Assembly (NCBI RefSeq): GCF_003286085.1
Contig: NW_020825331.1
Span: 248,001 to 312,000 of the forward strand
Length of the DNA: 64,000 nt
Direction: 5' to 3'
Source: Drosophila persimilis
Lineage: Eukaryota > Arthropoda > Insecta > Diptera > Drosophilidae
Shown: positions 52,276 to 64,000 of the stretch, piece after piece
How the letters are laid out: every line of letters begins with the position of its first letter
How positions within the stretch are numbered: the first letter of the stretch is position 1
Notes under the pieces: model-generated
Told to the model about the DNA's origin: nothing
Databases searched by the model: none
The model's input: only the letters and a program-made list of their open reading frames with translations
Position numbers and translations under genes: made by a program

Positions 52276-53453
52276 TCAAAGAGGACCAGCGGCAGACCAT
52301 AATGGGCGGATAGGCCGCAAGGGAGAGCCTGAGGGGTACGGGAGGTCGGGAGGGATTCTGCCACGGCCATAAACATGAAAAATACAAGACTCCGAGAATC
52401 GAGGCTAAAAGCCAGAGAGCAGCGGCAGTAAAACCGAAAACCAAAAAATTAAACAAAAATTAAACCAAGAAAATAAAAAAAAAAGACAAGGAATTTGCAA
52501 ATGGATTTAATAGAAATTTAATAATGTATAAAGATGCATCAAGTCGGTCCAAGGCATATCTTTGTAAATGTGTGTCCGATGCGGTGAAGATATATATAAA
52601 AAAAAAGGACACAAGAGCCACCACAAAACAAACAAAAAGTACATGGGATCCTCTGCACAAACATTTCTTCAAAAAATGGCCCATAAGTCCCTGGGGTCTT
52701 TGGTCGTTCATTCGATTGGTTCCAAACAGATCTGACAGCAAGGATTTTCACACTTTTTCGAACGTTATCAACAGCCCGAAGGCCTAGTGGCATTGGCCAT
52801 AACTATTTATGAATAATAAATAAACAATTCATTGATAAAGAGGACAATTTATGAGTGCTCGGGTGTGAGCGGAGAGCGCTGGAGGACCACTTAACCAATA
52901 TGGTCCCGGAATAACACTAATGTAGGTGAGAAGGCTGTGCTGTCTGTCCCATAGAGAGGGAAGCCGTCAAGCACCCGAGAGGGGAGCTGTCGTCTCGTCA
53001 GTTGTCCCTCGCGAAAGTCGCAGTCAAGAGCCCCAGAAAACCCTTAGACCAAATACCAATAAACATTATATTAATAAACAATCCTACGGGTAACGATGTG
53101 TCCTTTCTTTTACCGTCTATTATCCCCCGAAACTGCAACGATATTCACGAAAGATTGCGATATCCAGCAGGAATTTCGGCTCTTAGAAGCGTTTTCAAAA
53201 GTGCAAATTTCCGAATAAATAAACTCCTATTTGGGTGCCTTTATAACCATTCGCGGTATCATCCAATAAAAATCAATTATTATGCAATGGGAATCGTTAG
53301 GGGAGGTGCTATGGCCAAGGGTATTCGGTTTCCACTTTATTGGCCTCATTAAACGCACTCGAAAAACGGGCAAAAACTCCGCAAAACACCCCGTCAGAGA
53401 AATGTGTGTGGAAATTAAATGAAATTGTGCTCATGATTGCGATTATGGTTATG

Positions 53454-53454
<1 letters not shown>

Positions 53455-53493
<39 letters not shown>
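53455..53493 (+). repeat. (CTG)n microsatellite
   Basis: Thirteen CTG units outside any recognised exon. Confidence 0.95.
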
Positions 53494-53496
<3 letters not shown>

Positions 53497-54544
53497 GGTG
53501 CTTCAAGGGGCCCACTTCTGGGGCCAAGCCATAAGCCAGTTCGTTAAACGCAGTGCCACCGCTCGGGCGTATCCCGTTCTTGGGCTCTGTGCTCCACCAC
53601 ACAGATCTAATTACCAGCTGCAGAGCAGCGCAATCAGCAGCCACACAAACACAGGGGCCCGGGGCTGGGCAAAGCAATTAGGAGCGACCCCAAAACGAAA
53701 TCAAGGTCTCATTCGCGCTCCTCTCTCTGGATCCACCTTCCCCTTCGATGCGTGCTAATTGTTCTCTCACTTTTTCGAGGTTTATTTTGTTTGCCAATCT
53801 GCTAATCTTCAAAGCAGATCCAAGGGGGCTCTAAGTAGAACAGATACCAGACAGATCGTTGTACTTTGTTCGGTATTGTGTGCCACTTGATCCGATGCGC
53901 CATCTCCTGGGATCAACAAACAATGCAATTATGCAAATCCAGATGCAGTTGCAGATTCCAAAGATTGGGGTTAAATGGTTATGGAAATCTTTCGCTGTTT
54001 GTCCGTTTGATTGGGTAAATCATTCTCTTTTGATTGGACTTTTGTGGTATGGGACAAGCTGGAAAAGCTGATCTTATTCAACAGAGATCTACTTCGGAGG
54101 GCTCTTTGGGGAATCATTAAAAGTTGGAGAAATGTTCCTTTATATAGCTTTGAATTGGTATTCTTCTATCCATAAAACAGCAGAGGCTATGGCCAGCCAT
54201 GGGACTTGGAGAGATGTTTAATGGAGAGAGAAGTGCTCGAAGGCTGGTCGGTTGATTTCCTTCTCCAGCTAGATCTGGTTATAAATTTCTCTCTTTCTCT
54301 TTCACAGCGTGGTTTAGCATTACTATTTCCCTCATATTGCTATTCGTATGCCTTCGGCAACCCTACCCTGCCACATAATGTGGCATCTACTAGCATTGTG
54401 GCATGTGTGGCAATCAATTCGTTTCGCATTTGCAAATTTCCAGCCCACGATGGCAGTTAACCAACAAAATTTTGGAGCATTAAATCTGCGCCATTCAATT
54501 GCCAAATCTGTGGTCTGGGGGGAGCATCGATTGAATTGCCATTT

Positions 54545-54602
54545 GCATGTGTGTGCATGTGTGTGTGTGCATGTGTGTGTGTGCATGTGTGTGTGTGCGT
54601 GT
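54545..54602 (+). repeat. TGTGTGTGCA repeat
   Basis: TG blocks are regularly interrupted by CA every 10-14 bases. Confidence 0.9.
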
Positions 54603-55702
54603 CTCTCTGCGTGTGACATTATCGCAAAATGGCCGCCCAATAATCATAATTCATGGGACATTGTTTGGAGTATTTCCCAGGCCAAATACCAACACAACAC
54701 ACACATCTGCCGCCTGCCCCCATCATCTGACCCTCATCCATACCCCCCACCGCCTCTCATCATCCGCCTCATGATTATCATCCTTATTATGATTATTATT
54801 ATTATTATCCTCATCGCCCCATCAGCCCCATTGGATCTCTGAGAATGGCGTGTAAAACCAATTTTTCATTTTTCTGCCCGTCGAGCCATAAAACTTTTTA
54901 CGTTGTATTATTATTATTATTTTTTGTTGCTTCTACTTTTTTTTCCTCTTTTCTTTTCTTTTCTTTTTTTTCTGGTTTACGTTTTATGCCCCGTCATAAA
55001 TAAAAAAAAAAAAAGTATATGTTTTATTCTATATTCATTTTCTAGACCTCGGCATCTGTGCAGCGGCGGCTCGAGGGCCATTAAAGCGCGTTAATATCGA
55101 GGATATCGGGGATTTCGTATAAATTGAAAACACACAACAAAGTGAGCAACAAAAGGATATCGGTTTCGGTGTGGATTGCAGGGTTAAGATATTTTATTAA
55201 ACGCCAGAACGTTTTGGGTAAATATCTTTCGGTAAAAATCCTTTTATTCATATGAAATATTTGAAATATTGAGGTCCCTCCTCTCCCTTCTGGCCTCGTA
55301 GTTTCCGTGTGAACATCAAAAAATGTAAAATTCATGAAATTTGTTGCTTTTTTACAGGGAATAATTCACGCCTTGTCCTTGCCTTTCGAGCGGCCTTTGA
55401 CCTTCTTTAAAAATAGATTTTGAGCTGCTTGCTGGGTGCTGCTTCCAGGCTCTGGCTCTGGCCCTGCCTGGTTACTGCTCCACCGGTTGATGGGTCGTAT
55501 GCGTAATGTCTTTTATGCTGTCAAAGTCAAAGTTAATTTATGAGAGACAGAGCCGCGCTTCCAGTAAATGGAAGGAGCTCTAAATTCAATAACCAGAATG
55601 AAGTTAACGCACACCAGGCGGAAGACGCAAGGCACAGAAATTGAATCTCGTCTGCCATCAGGGCCCCCGAGAATATGACTCATACGATCACTCATAAGCC
55701 CC

Positions 55703-55704
<2 letters not shown>

Positions 55705-55737
<33 letters not shown>
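55705..55737 (+). repeat. Poly-C (33)
   Basis: An uninterrupted run of C, preceded by CCCCGT. Confidence 0.95.
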
Positions 55738-55740
<3 letters not shown>

Positions 55741-56023
55741 CTGTGGGCAAAACCTGTTGCACACATCACTTAATTGATATCTATGTACATCATGGCTGCA
55801 GGTCTGATGCATTTGTTATTTACCTGACAATTGATTGCCTCCCTTTGCATTGGCTTCGGGCATACTCTATGGCAAAAAAAAAGGGTGTGCAAAACCACCA
55901 TTGGTCTGGAAAATTCGAAACGGAATCAATTGTTCATGAGATATAGCCAGATATGTATTTCAAGGTCTCTTGACTGCAGACTCTTCGATTTGCATTGCTC
56001 GCGGTTGGAACGATCCCGAAATG

Positions 56024-56142
56024 GTGCCTGTAGCCATTCGTTTAGGGGTAATTTGTGCAGCAAAACTACTTTACAGCCCTCAAAGTGTATTCTGTGCTTC
56101 GGTTAGGGCGAATGCCCACAAAATAGTGCCTGTAGCCATTCG
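56024..56142 (+). repeat. Short direct repeat, 17 bases, 102 bases apart
   Basis: GTGCCTGTAGCCATTCG occurs at 56024-56040 and 56126-56142 with similar flanks (TTTAGG and CTTATGG on the right). Confidence 0.9.
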
Positions 56143-58439
56143 CTTATGGAAAACTGCCAGAACAAACCCCTCTCAAAGGGTATGAAACGCTTCGGTTGTG
56201 CACTGTTCCAAACGGCATTCTGTCAAACAAAAAGTAAACACTGAAAATATCTCTGGTTTATGTTGCGGTTTGCTGTGCTGGAATGCTGTGGTGCGCTGTT
56301 GCAGGACATGCAGGTGGCAAGTCAATCTCTCAGGGTTTATTTTTTTGTTCTGCATTTGGTTTCATCGTATCCGGTATGCCATTGGCTTTGCCTTTCGTTT
56401 ATTTGCATTTGATATGTGAACAATTTTATCACAGTTCTCGCTTCGCTGAGTTCTCCTCTCCATTTCCCTGCTCCTTCATCTATTTCCACCTTTCATTTTA
56501 ATTGTTAATTTGCCCTTTTTTCCCCGTATTGATGAGTAATGATTGCATTTCCAGGAAATAGCAAAAAAAAAAAAAAAAAAAATAGAAAAAGAAAAAGAAC
56601 AGAAAATATCAATACATAAATGACAATTCAATTTAAATAATGACTCGGTCATCATTTTTGGTTTGCGAATTGAATATTTTAATTGAATTATTTTGCTCCG
56701 AATGGATTTTAAGGCCAATAATTACGTCTCGTTGTCGGCTGCTTTCCGCTCTTTAAATGATAAAAAATGTTGAATAATTAATGGGGCGTTTTTAGACGTA
56801 ATTATATTTCGAAAATATACTTTTTAATTGCTGATTTGTATGGGGTAATCGACTGATTTAATTACGAAACAATACACATCCAAGGAGTGGTCGTAGCCAA
56901 TTTTATTTCGAACGGAAATCACAGGAAATAAATTATATGTTCCCAATATTATTCTCAGTGTATTTTGGTCTGTCTGTAGAACACCTTAATCGTAGACATT
57001 GCCGTTGATGCCGTGTAGCACCGAATGCTCTCCAAGTCCATAGCATGGTCCCACTTTCACTGGGTTTCCACCACACTTTCTTCCTTCATTCTCTACATTC
57101 GGATGTTAAAAAAAGACCACTGGACCAGTGTTGAAATTAGTTTCAAGCTAATATATGTATATATATATATACATAAATTTGTGGAATGTCCTTTGTGCAT
57201 GCCCTGTTTCGAGGTCCCTTCGGAAAAGTGAAAATGTCATCGTATTGGCATTTCACGCTTGAAAATACTCAAAGGTTTCTTCCTCCTCTTAATAGAAAGA
57301 GTGAGAAGGGGAGAGAGAGAGAGATGGGGGGGTCAGTAGTTTATGCAAATCTCTCTCTCGCTTTAGTGGAGGGTGTGGGGGAGCCATGAGAATATGATTT
57401 ATGGGCCAGCAGGCGCTTCCTTCCTTCCTGTTTCACTTGCATTCGGCATTTGCATAACAAATAATTCTAATTGCGAGTCCCAAAAGTCGTAATGAATAAA
57501 TCTGCTATGTAATTGCACTTACGTCCTCTCCTGCCCTCTGCCCTCTGCCCCAACACACACACACACACGTTCCATAATCAAGCGAGCCCCAGAGCCACCA
57601 CAACAGGAATCCTCTCATTGAATATCCTATTGAATTATGTGTTGAATCTTTGACCTCATGGTTTCCAAACAGTCGTCGCTTCGGTGGATGATGATATCCT
57701 TTGACGGTGGACGGAGGTATCCTTGCGGTTCGTCCGAGAGAGAGAGACAGAGAGGGAATGCCGAAATGGTAGGTCAAAATGCCATAACCAGAAATCCACA
57801 GACTTGTCAAATGGTTTAGCCAACTTGTGGCAGCCACACAAATGCCAATGCTCCTACGAAAGGTTGCTCGGATTACGACAGAGAGCCAGAGAGAGAGAGA
57901 GAGAGATGGCTACAGATACGATAATGCCACAAGATTGACGTAATTCTGTCAGGTCATACTAGTCCATCCCAAAGGGGGGACGGACAACGAGGCAGTGACT
58001 CGGCCAATGCCTGAGATGCCTGGCTGGCATATTTGATGAGTTTCAACAAACATCGCCCGAGAGCGTATCAATTTCTCCTTCAAGCCCGAATAGTATTTTT
58101 GATTGAGTTCCTCCTCTGCAGCCGGCAAAAAAAAAAAACACGAAAATTTCACAAGAACAAATATTGTGATAGGATACAAGGGCAACGATGCATCCATAGA
58201 CATGCCCATTAAACGAATACTCAAATTTGGGAAAGAAAAATTAGGGCTGGGGACGGTATGTATAGGAATTTCCATGGAGAGGTCCTTCGAGGTCAACAAT
58301 GAATAATAAATTATAATAAAGAATCAGTAAAAAAAAAGGTCCTGTCCCTATTTGATTTTCAAAATTTCCTGAAAATGAATTTTACCAATTGGCAATATCA
58401 TCTGGGAATCTATTAAAATCTTTCAAGGCACATTTTTCG

Positions 58440-58740
58440 GTATTTCATATTTTCGAAATTGTATGGTATTTTTTGGGTATATTTCGTATTTTTCATATAT
58501 ATGGTATCTTCGGTATTTTTGGTATATTTAGTATTTTTGTATATTAAGTATTTTTGGTAATTTTTTTTAATATTTTGTATTTTTTGTTGTATATTTAGTA
58601 CTTTTAGTATATTTGATATATTCAGTATTTTTAGTATGTTTGGTATTTTTGGTATATTTAGTATTTTTGTTATATTTTGTTCTTTTTTATATTTGCTTGG
58701 TTTGGTATTTTTTTTGTATTTTTGGTATCTTTAATGCCAT
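58440..58740 (+). repeat. AT-rich minisatellite, core GGTATATTTAGTATTTTT
   Basis: Variants of TATTTTTGGTATATTTAG recur continuously for about 300 bases. Confidence 0.85.
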
Positions 58741-60302
58741 ATATTCCTTTATTTTCTATAAGAAAAAGGATTCATAAAAAAAAGTTGTATCTCCAAAAAT
58801 TTACCATAAAAATGGCCAACACTCGGATAACTCTCGGTATATTTTTGAACGTTTTTTGTATTACTTATTATTTATTATATTTCCAGGGAATTTTCAGGAT
58901 CGGATATTATCCGTTCTTTACGGGGTTACCCCTGCCATGAGTACTTTTCAAGGTTTGTTTGTTTGTTTGTTTTTTTGTTTTTTTTTTTTTTGACTCCTCT
59001 CAAGTCTCTCTATTATTATGTTTTTTTTAAGGGTATCGCACTCTTGGCGCACCCCGAAACGTTTGGTTTGTTGTCCTGTCAATCACTTGATTGAGCAGCC
59101 TCAACTTTGGCTCTCTTTATGGCATCACCTAGGGGCTCCAGGCGAACAAACGAACACCCCCACGGGCGACATTATCATTGTCAGGGTCATGTCATCAAGG
59201 GCCATCATCATTCCACAGCATACCAGTACACAACCATTTATCGGTAAGCCAGTTGTCGGGTAAGCGTTTTTCCTCAACATTTTCACCCCACTAGTCAGCA
59301 TAAAAATTCGAACCTTTTCCTGCCCCGCGCTTCCAGCGTCTTCTTGCTCCTGGGTTTCGGCTTTGCTTTCTTGGGGTTTTTGTACATGGGGTGCCTAAAA
59401 TTATGCAACACAAACTAAAAATTAAACAGTTTCAACTGTGGGTCGCACAACCCCCCAGCCCCCTCCGCCTGGTCAACCACAAAGCCAGATGCAAACACTT
59501 TTGCTTCCCATTTCCTTCTTCATTTCCCGCCTCTGAAAACTCAATTGGAAAGAGAGACCATACACGCGACTGTGGGGATACCCTGCAAAATTCTCTCAAA
59601 TGTGGCACATTTGAATAGTTTTTCGTAAAACAGCGGTATAAATATATCTCTATTCTAAAAATAATCTACAAATATCCACAAATTTTGTGGGAGCTATGGA
59701 ATAACATTTATGATTTTTAAAAATTTATTTTCATTTATTTTTAAATTTGTATTCGTTGTATTTTGTTTGGTTAAATGATAATCGCAACATTTTTAGAACA
59801 GCGTTTTAAAAGAATATTTTGCTTTCCTTTCGGATATGATTATCCGAATTAATATTGAAACAAATCGGCGGAGAACACTAAAATATATTATAATAATTCT
59901 ATCAAATAGGAATTTGAAAATTGTGGATGCTAGATCAGAATCGCAATAGATGTTCAAGAAACTCTTTGTTTTTTTCCCAAAAAAATATAGCCCACAACTA
60001 TAGGGTATTGTATTTTGAAAGCATTTGCTGTACTCAAGTTTTGGGTTGAAGAAATGGCAATGTCATCTGCTGTTCTTCCTTTCACTGACTCGCTCTCCTT
60101 TGACCTTTTGTTGTTGATGGTTATCTGGGAGGGAGTAGCAGGGAGGGAGTGGCAGTGGCAGCGGCAGCTGCTGTCCAAAATGGAGATGGACATAAATGAA
60201 TCCTAAATACAGTGGAAATAGTTTTGTGGCCAAAAAGTTATGAAGAAGTTGACTTCACTTAACAGCCAGAACCACTTGGATGGACCCCACCCGGTCCCAC
60301 CG

Positions 60303-60340
60303 GCAACCCGCAACCCGCAATCCGCAACCCGCAACCCGCA
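60303..60340 (+). repeat. (GCAACCC)n heptamer repeat
   Basis: Five units, one with a T for A substitution (GCAATCC). Confidence 0.95.
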
Positions 60341-61249
60341 GACACTTTACAAGTCTATCTATCGGAATGTACACATGTCTAGGTCCTTTCTCTCACTCAT
60401 CACATATTTATGATTCATTTCATTTCGCTTCTTTTTTTATGACAATGAGTTTTCTCTATTCTCTGGTCGCAGCTGCTGCTGCTGGTCCTCCTCTCTCTCT
60501 CTGTCCCTCTCTATTTTCTATTCTGGAAAGCCATTTCCTTTGGCATTCAATGGGAAAACTCAGCTGCGTCCGCCAGACAGATTTTAAGAACTTCACTAAA
60601 GTTTGAGTCGTAGCCAAAAAAAAAAAAAAAATACATAAAAATAATGTGAGTGGGCAGGGAGCAGGAAAACGATGAAACAGATTGGCGTGTAAGCTCCTCC
60701 TTCTTTACAGACAGTTTTTGTCTTTTATTTTGATGTATTTATTCCCTCAACATACTCTCTATAGCTATCTCGCTATATCTCTCTGGAGCGGCCATGGATC
60801 CCCTTAATCTGTGTAGATAAGTATTCCTTTCAAACAGATCTTGAATACTAGAAATACAGGAATATTAAGCCCAAAACTCTTAAGACTATAGAAAATTCAA
60901 TGAAAGAGAAGACTAGGAATGATTTCTGACTAAGGAATGGGTATAGTGTGGGTATCTTATGTCTTATAGACAGATGTAGTAGAATTCTTATCAAAAAAAT
61001 TATGCATTGTGTACAGGTTGTTACGGTTATTGAAGATATATACGGGTATGTATGTTCTTCTTTGATAATTCTCTGCATTTGTTCCTCGATATTCCATTTC
61101 TTTATATTGATTCGGTATGCGTCAAAGGATTCTTCGAGCCTTGAACTCTTGTTTTTCCGGTTATTCCCCGACCCATGGTTTGTTTTCATAGATCGATAAT
61201 ACTTGATCATCGTTCAGCATGGTCTCCGTTAGCTTGTTATTACTTAATG

Positions 61250-61560
61250 GTTTATTGTTCCGTTTCCACTGTTCCTCTACTACTATTATATTCCACTGAT
61301 TCTCCGCCTACAATCTTTTTTCTCATTTCGTGTTTCCTTTCCAGCATTTCACAATGCACTTTACTTCCCATTAGTAGAAATGTTCCATTTCTACTCCATT
61401 GTAAAGTGAAATTCCATTGTTCGACCCATTAACATAAATCCGTATTCCCTTGTTCCAATTGAAGTTCCACTATTCCTCTATTGAGGGTGGACCATTTTCC
61501 ATACTTCCTATTACCATTTCCTTCCCCTATCCAGTTCCCTTTCCTCTATTTCCCCCATGG
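61250..61560 (+). repeat. Degenerate pyrimidine-rich repeat, core TTCCAYTGTTCC
   Basis: Words such as TTCCACTGTTCC, TTCCATTGTTC and TTCCACTATTCC recur through about 300 T/C-rich bases. Confidence 0.6.
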
Positions 61561-64000
61561 ACTTATCTTATCCTATCAATGGCAATCTCCCATTGCTTTC
61601 TGTTCGTTTCTTTATTTCGGTATCGAACTCGAGTATATCGAGAATAAAGTGGTAGCCCCCAAGGAGAAACTGCAAAGAAGAGAAACCAAAAGAGTGGGGA
61701 GTCCTGGGCAGTCTGAGAGGGGCAATAAATAAAGGACGGCTTCCTTCCGGTTACAGACAGGAGGGGGGCAGGAGCAGGAGCAGTCAGCTGGATGAAGGAG
61801 TAGTGTGTGGCAAATTTAAGGACTCCTTCTGGTCAAGATAGACAGAGGAAGAGAGAGAGAGAGAGACCCGCAGCAAGCAATTAGAAAAAGTCATAAAACA
61901 AACGATTGCCCAAATGGTTTCGCCATTCCATTCCTGGCGCAGGATATTGGGTCCTGCAAATAGCAAATCCCCTCATGATCTATGGCCGAGTATTGCGCGA
62001 TTCTGTTGAGGCGATGTGGAATCGCTTATAGCCTGATATTTCCAGCAACGGCAAAGACCGCAAGTCCTCAAGGTCTGCCGCCAAAGGATAAATAGCAAAA
62101 AGGTGTGCTAAATAATTAAATTAAGGACAATTGATTGATAGCCAAAAGCTTTTTATGCCATCGCATAGTTAACGAAGCGTAACAGGTACCAAAATCCCAT
62201 TCCCCATTCCGCATTCCGCAAGCAACTTCCGACAACAACAGAATTAGCTCTGTCTCTCCACACGGCATCCTTGAGCATCCAGGAGGAGGCGGTCCTTGGG
62301 CCATGCAGTGCAAGACACAATCAGCTTTGCAGGTGGAAGGAAAAATAGACAAAACCAGAGGACCAACGAGTGACACCGAGTAAACCAAATATCAAGAATA
62401 TATAACAACGTTCCAAGGACTCGTAGGAAAGCAAGGAGCGCTCAAGGTTAAAAGCACCTCCGTTCGGAGAAAGGCAGTTCTGGGAAAAGACCGGGGCTCT
62501 AGCTCTAAGGGAAAATCAGTTCAGGGCAAAGGGAGGGAGCGGGCGGGGAGATAGCTCTAGGAAAAGCAGCTCAAAGCAAGCAGCTCACTCTGGGAAAATC
62601 TGAGAGGACCGAAGGAAAAGCAGCTCAACGAAACGGAAGCTGTGGAGGACACTAGAATGCACCCCAGCCATTCCCTCGGGAGGCCCTCGAAACTTGTTTG
62701 GTTTTTTTCCTATCAAATTTTTATATTTTGTCAAAGATTAGAAAAACATTTCATTGCATTTTGAGGGCAACAAATTGGGATTAAAACTTGAGGAAATTGT
62801 TCAAAGAGTACGCAACACGTCTCTCCCTCTCGTGCTCCAAAAAGTACCAATCCATGATTGGAAATACTTAAATATTCTTCCACTCAAAGGGTTTAAAACT
62901 TTGAATATCCTTCGATTTCCAGCGTAAAGAGTCTCTCGTGCATTTTAGAGAGATCCAATCCCTAAACATGAATCTCAGCTCACAGTTTCGATTTCAATTT
63001 CAATTCCACCTGCATTTTCTGACTCCAGCAGCCAGCAGGAAGCCCCAGCCGCAGGGGGAGTGCATCAGTGGCTGTCTCTGGATCTCTGTTCTGTCTGGGC
63101 TTCTCTGTTCTGTCTCCATTCTGGTTTACTTCTCTCCGTTCTCCATTCCCCGTGTATGCTGTCATCGCTTCAGTTCTGGCCATGTGCCTGTTGTACCGTG
63201 TTGATTCTATTTCGCTTTTTCCAGCTCTTGCCACAGCCACCCAAACCATTCACTTCAATCCACTCTTCTCTTGTGTGCGCTCTGGTCTGGTCTGTTTTGT
63301 ACACGCTTCATGTCATGCGGAAATTGAATAGTTTCCGGTATTGAACAATGATTACTTACACTCGCTGCTGGGGACTCCGGCACAGCCACAGCCCGAAAAA
63401 TCCAACCCAAAACTGCCTTCGGCAGCTGAAATACAATTCGATTCACATACGACATTCCACTGTGGGATACCCTAATCCAAGGGTAAGGCGGCAGTGCCAT
63501 TATTCATTCGCGGCTGATTCGTTCTCGTACAAAATACAACCTCACACATTTCCTATATTAAATCGAGTGATTGTATTTTTACCTAAAATATTGGAACATT
63601 AAAACATAATTAAAAATCGCTCATTTCGCTTATGGGCAATTTTTACAACGAATCAATGCCAAAATTTGTGCCTTCGAAGCTCTTTAGTGGCTCTTAAAAG
63701 TTTAAATTCATCTTTGGATAATCTTGGAAGAACTTAAGAAAGTAATGATCCGTCCTTTTTTCCCCAAAAATTGTATAATAATATTCTGGGAATGTTATAG
63801 AAAATATGATATATATAAAATCCACAGTAATAATAATAATAGAGCGCCCAATCCTATAAACGGGATATTCCGAAAAATTCATGAATATGGGAAGGGGTTA
63901 ATTTTTCAAAAATAATATTAATTTTTTGAAACGTGGTTTTTGCGTGGAATTTCGAAAGAATATCTGTATTTCCGTTAAAAGGTTTTGTTTCCGTCCGATT

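Larger units (their letters stand above)
47250..64000. other. Intergenic DNA without a supported gene
   Basis: No open frame combines length, splice signals and protein-like composition. Long frames such as 48834-49328 (minus) and 52999-53352 (plus) lack any recognisable domain. The region holds minisatellites, homopolymers and AT-rich blocks. It is likely the upstream regulatory flank of the mannosidase gene or a gap between genes. Confidence 0.55.

Noticed and set aside
52999-53352. 116-codon plus-strand frame
   Set aside because: Composition is unremarkable, there is no homology that I recognise, and no promoter or splice support.

Overview
The window looks like euchromatic nuclear DNA of a fruit fly (genus Drosophila). 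Three things point there: a gypsy-type errantivirus with an env gene, a Golgi alpha-1,2-mannosidase I gene of fly type with short introns of about 60-90 bases in its catalytic part, and very dense microsatellites (CA, GA, CTG and poly-C tracts). In D. melanogaster the orthologous mannosidase gene (alpha-Man-Ia, also called mas-1) is X-linked. I cannot name the species from sequence alone.

Layout from left to right. Bases 1-4362 are the 3' part of an LTR retrotransposon on the + strand: pol (reverse transcriptase, RNase H, integrase), env, polypurine tract and a complete-looking 3' LTR. Bases 4363-14558 hold no gene I can support, only simple repeats, a degenerate minisatellite and one 5'-UTR-like patch near 9 kb. 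Bases 14559-23000 hold a minus-strand multi-exon gene for a Gln-rich, charged, probably disordered protein that I do not recognise. Its exons join in phase, and two alternative first exons (22491-22548 and 16662-16734) both splice into the same downstream exon. Bases 24746-25446 hold the likely 3' end of another small minus-strand gene.

Bases 29534-46910 are the mannosidase gene on the minus strand. It has a probable non-coding first exon near 46.8-46.9 kb, a membrane-anchor exon at 43615-44213, a 12.4-kb intron, and then five catalytic exons between 31224 and 29534. All splice phases agree and give a 632-residue type II Golgi enzyme with its catalytic acids present. An AT-rich stretch to the left, down to about 27.4 kb, probably includes its 3' UTR.

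The 12.4-kb intron is the most unusual region. It contains a duplicated segment of about 0.35 kb (33.8-34.1 kb and 34.7-35.07 kb) flanking a cluster of eight ATCGAT hexamers in 287 bases. It also contains several interrupted coding-like stretches (31.5-32.0 kb minus, 40.86-41.27 kb plus, 43.18-43.47 kb plus) that may be nested or decayed genes. Bases 47250-64000 appear to be intergenic, with minisatellites and homopolymers and no gene I can support. The genes here do not form a shared pathway.
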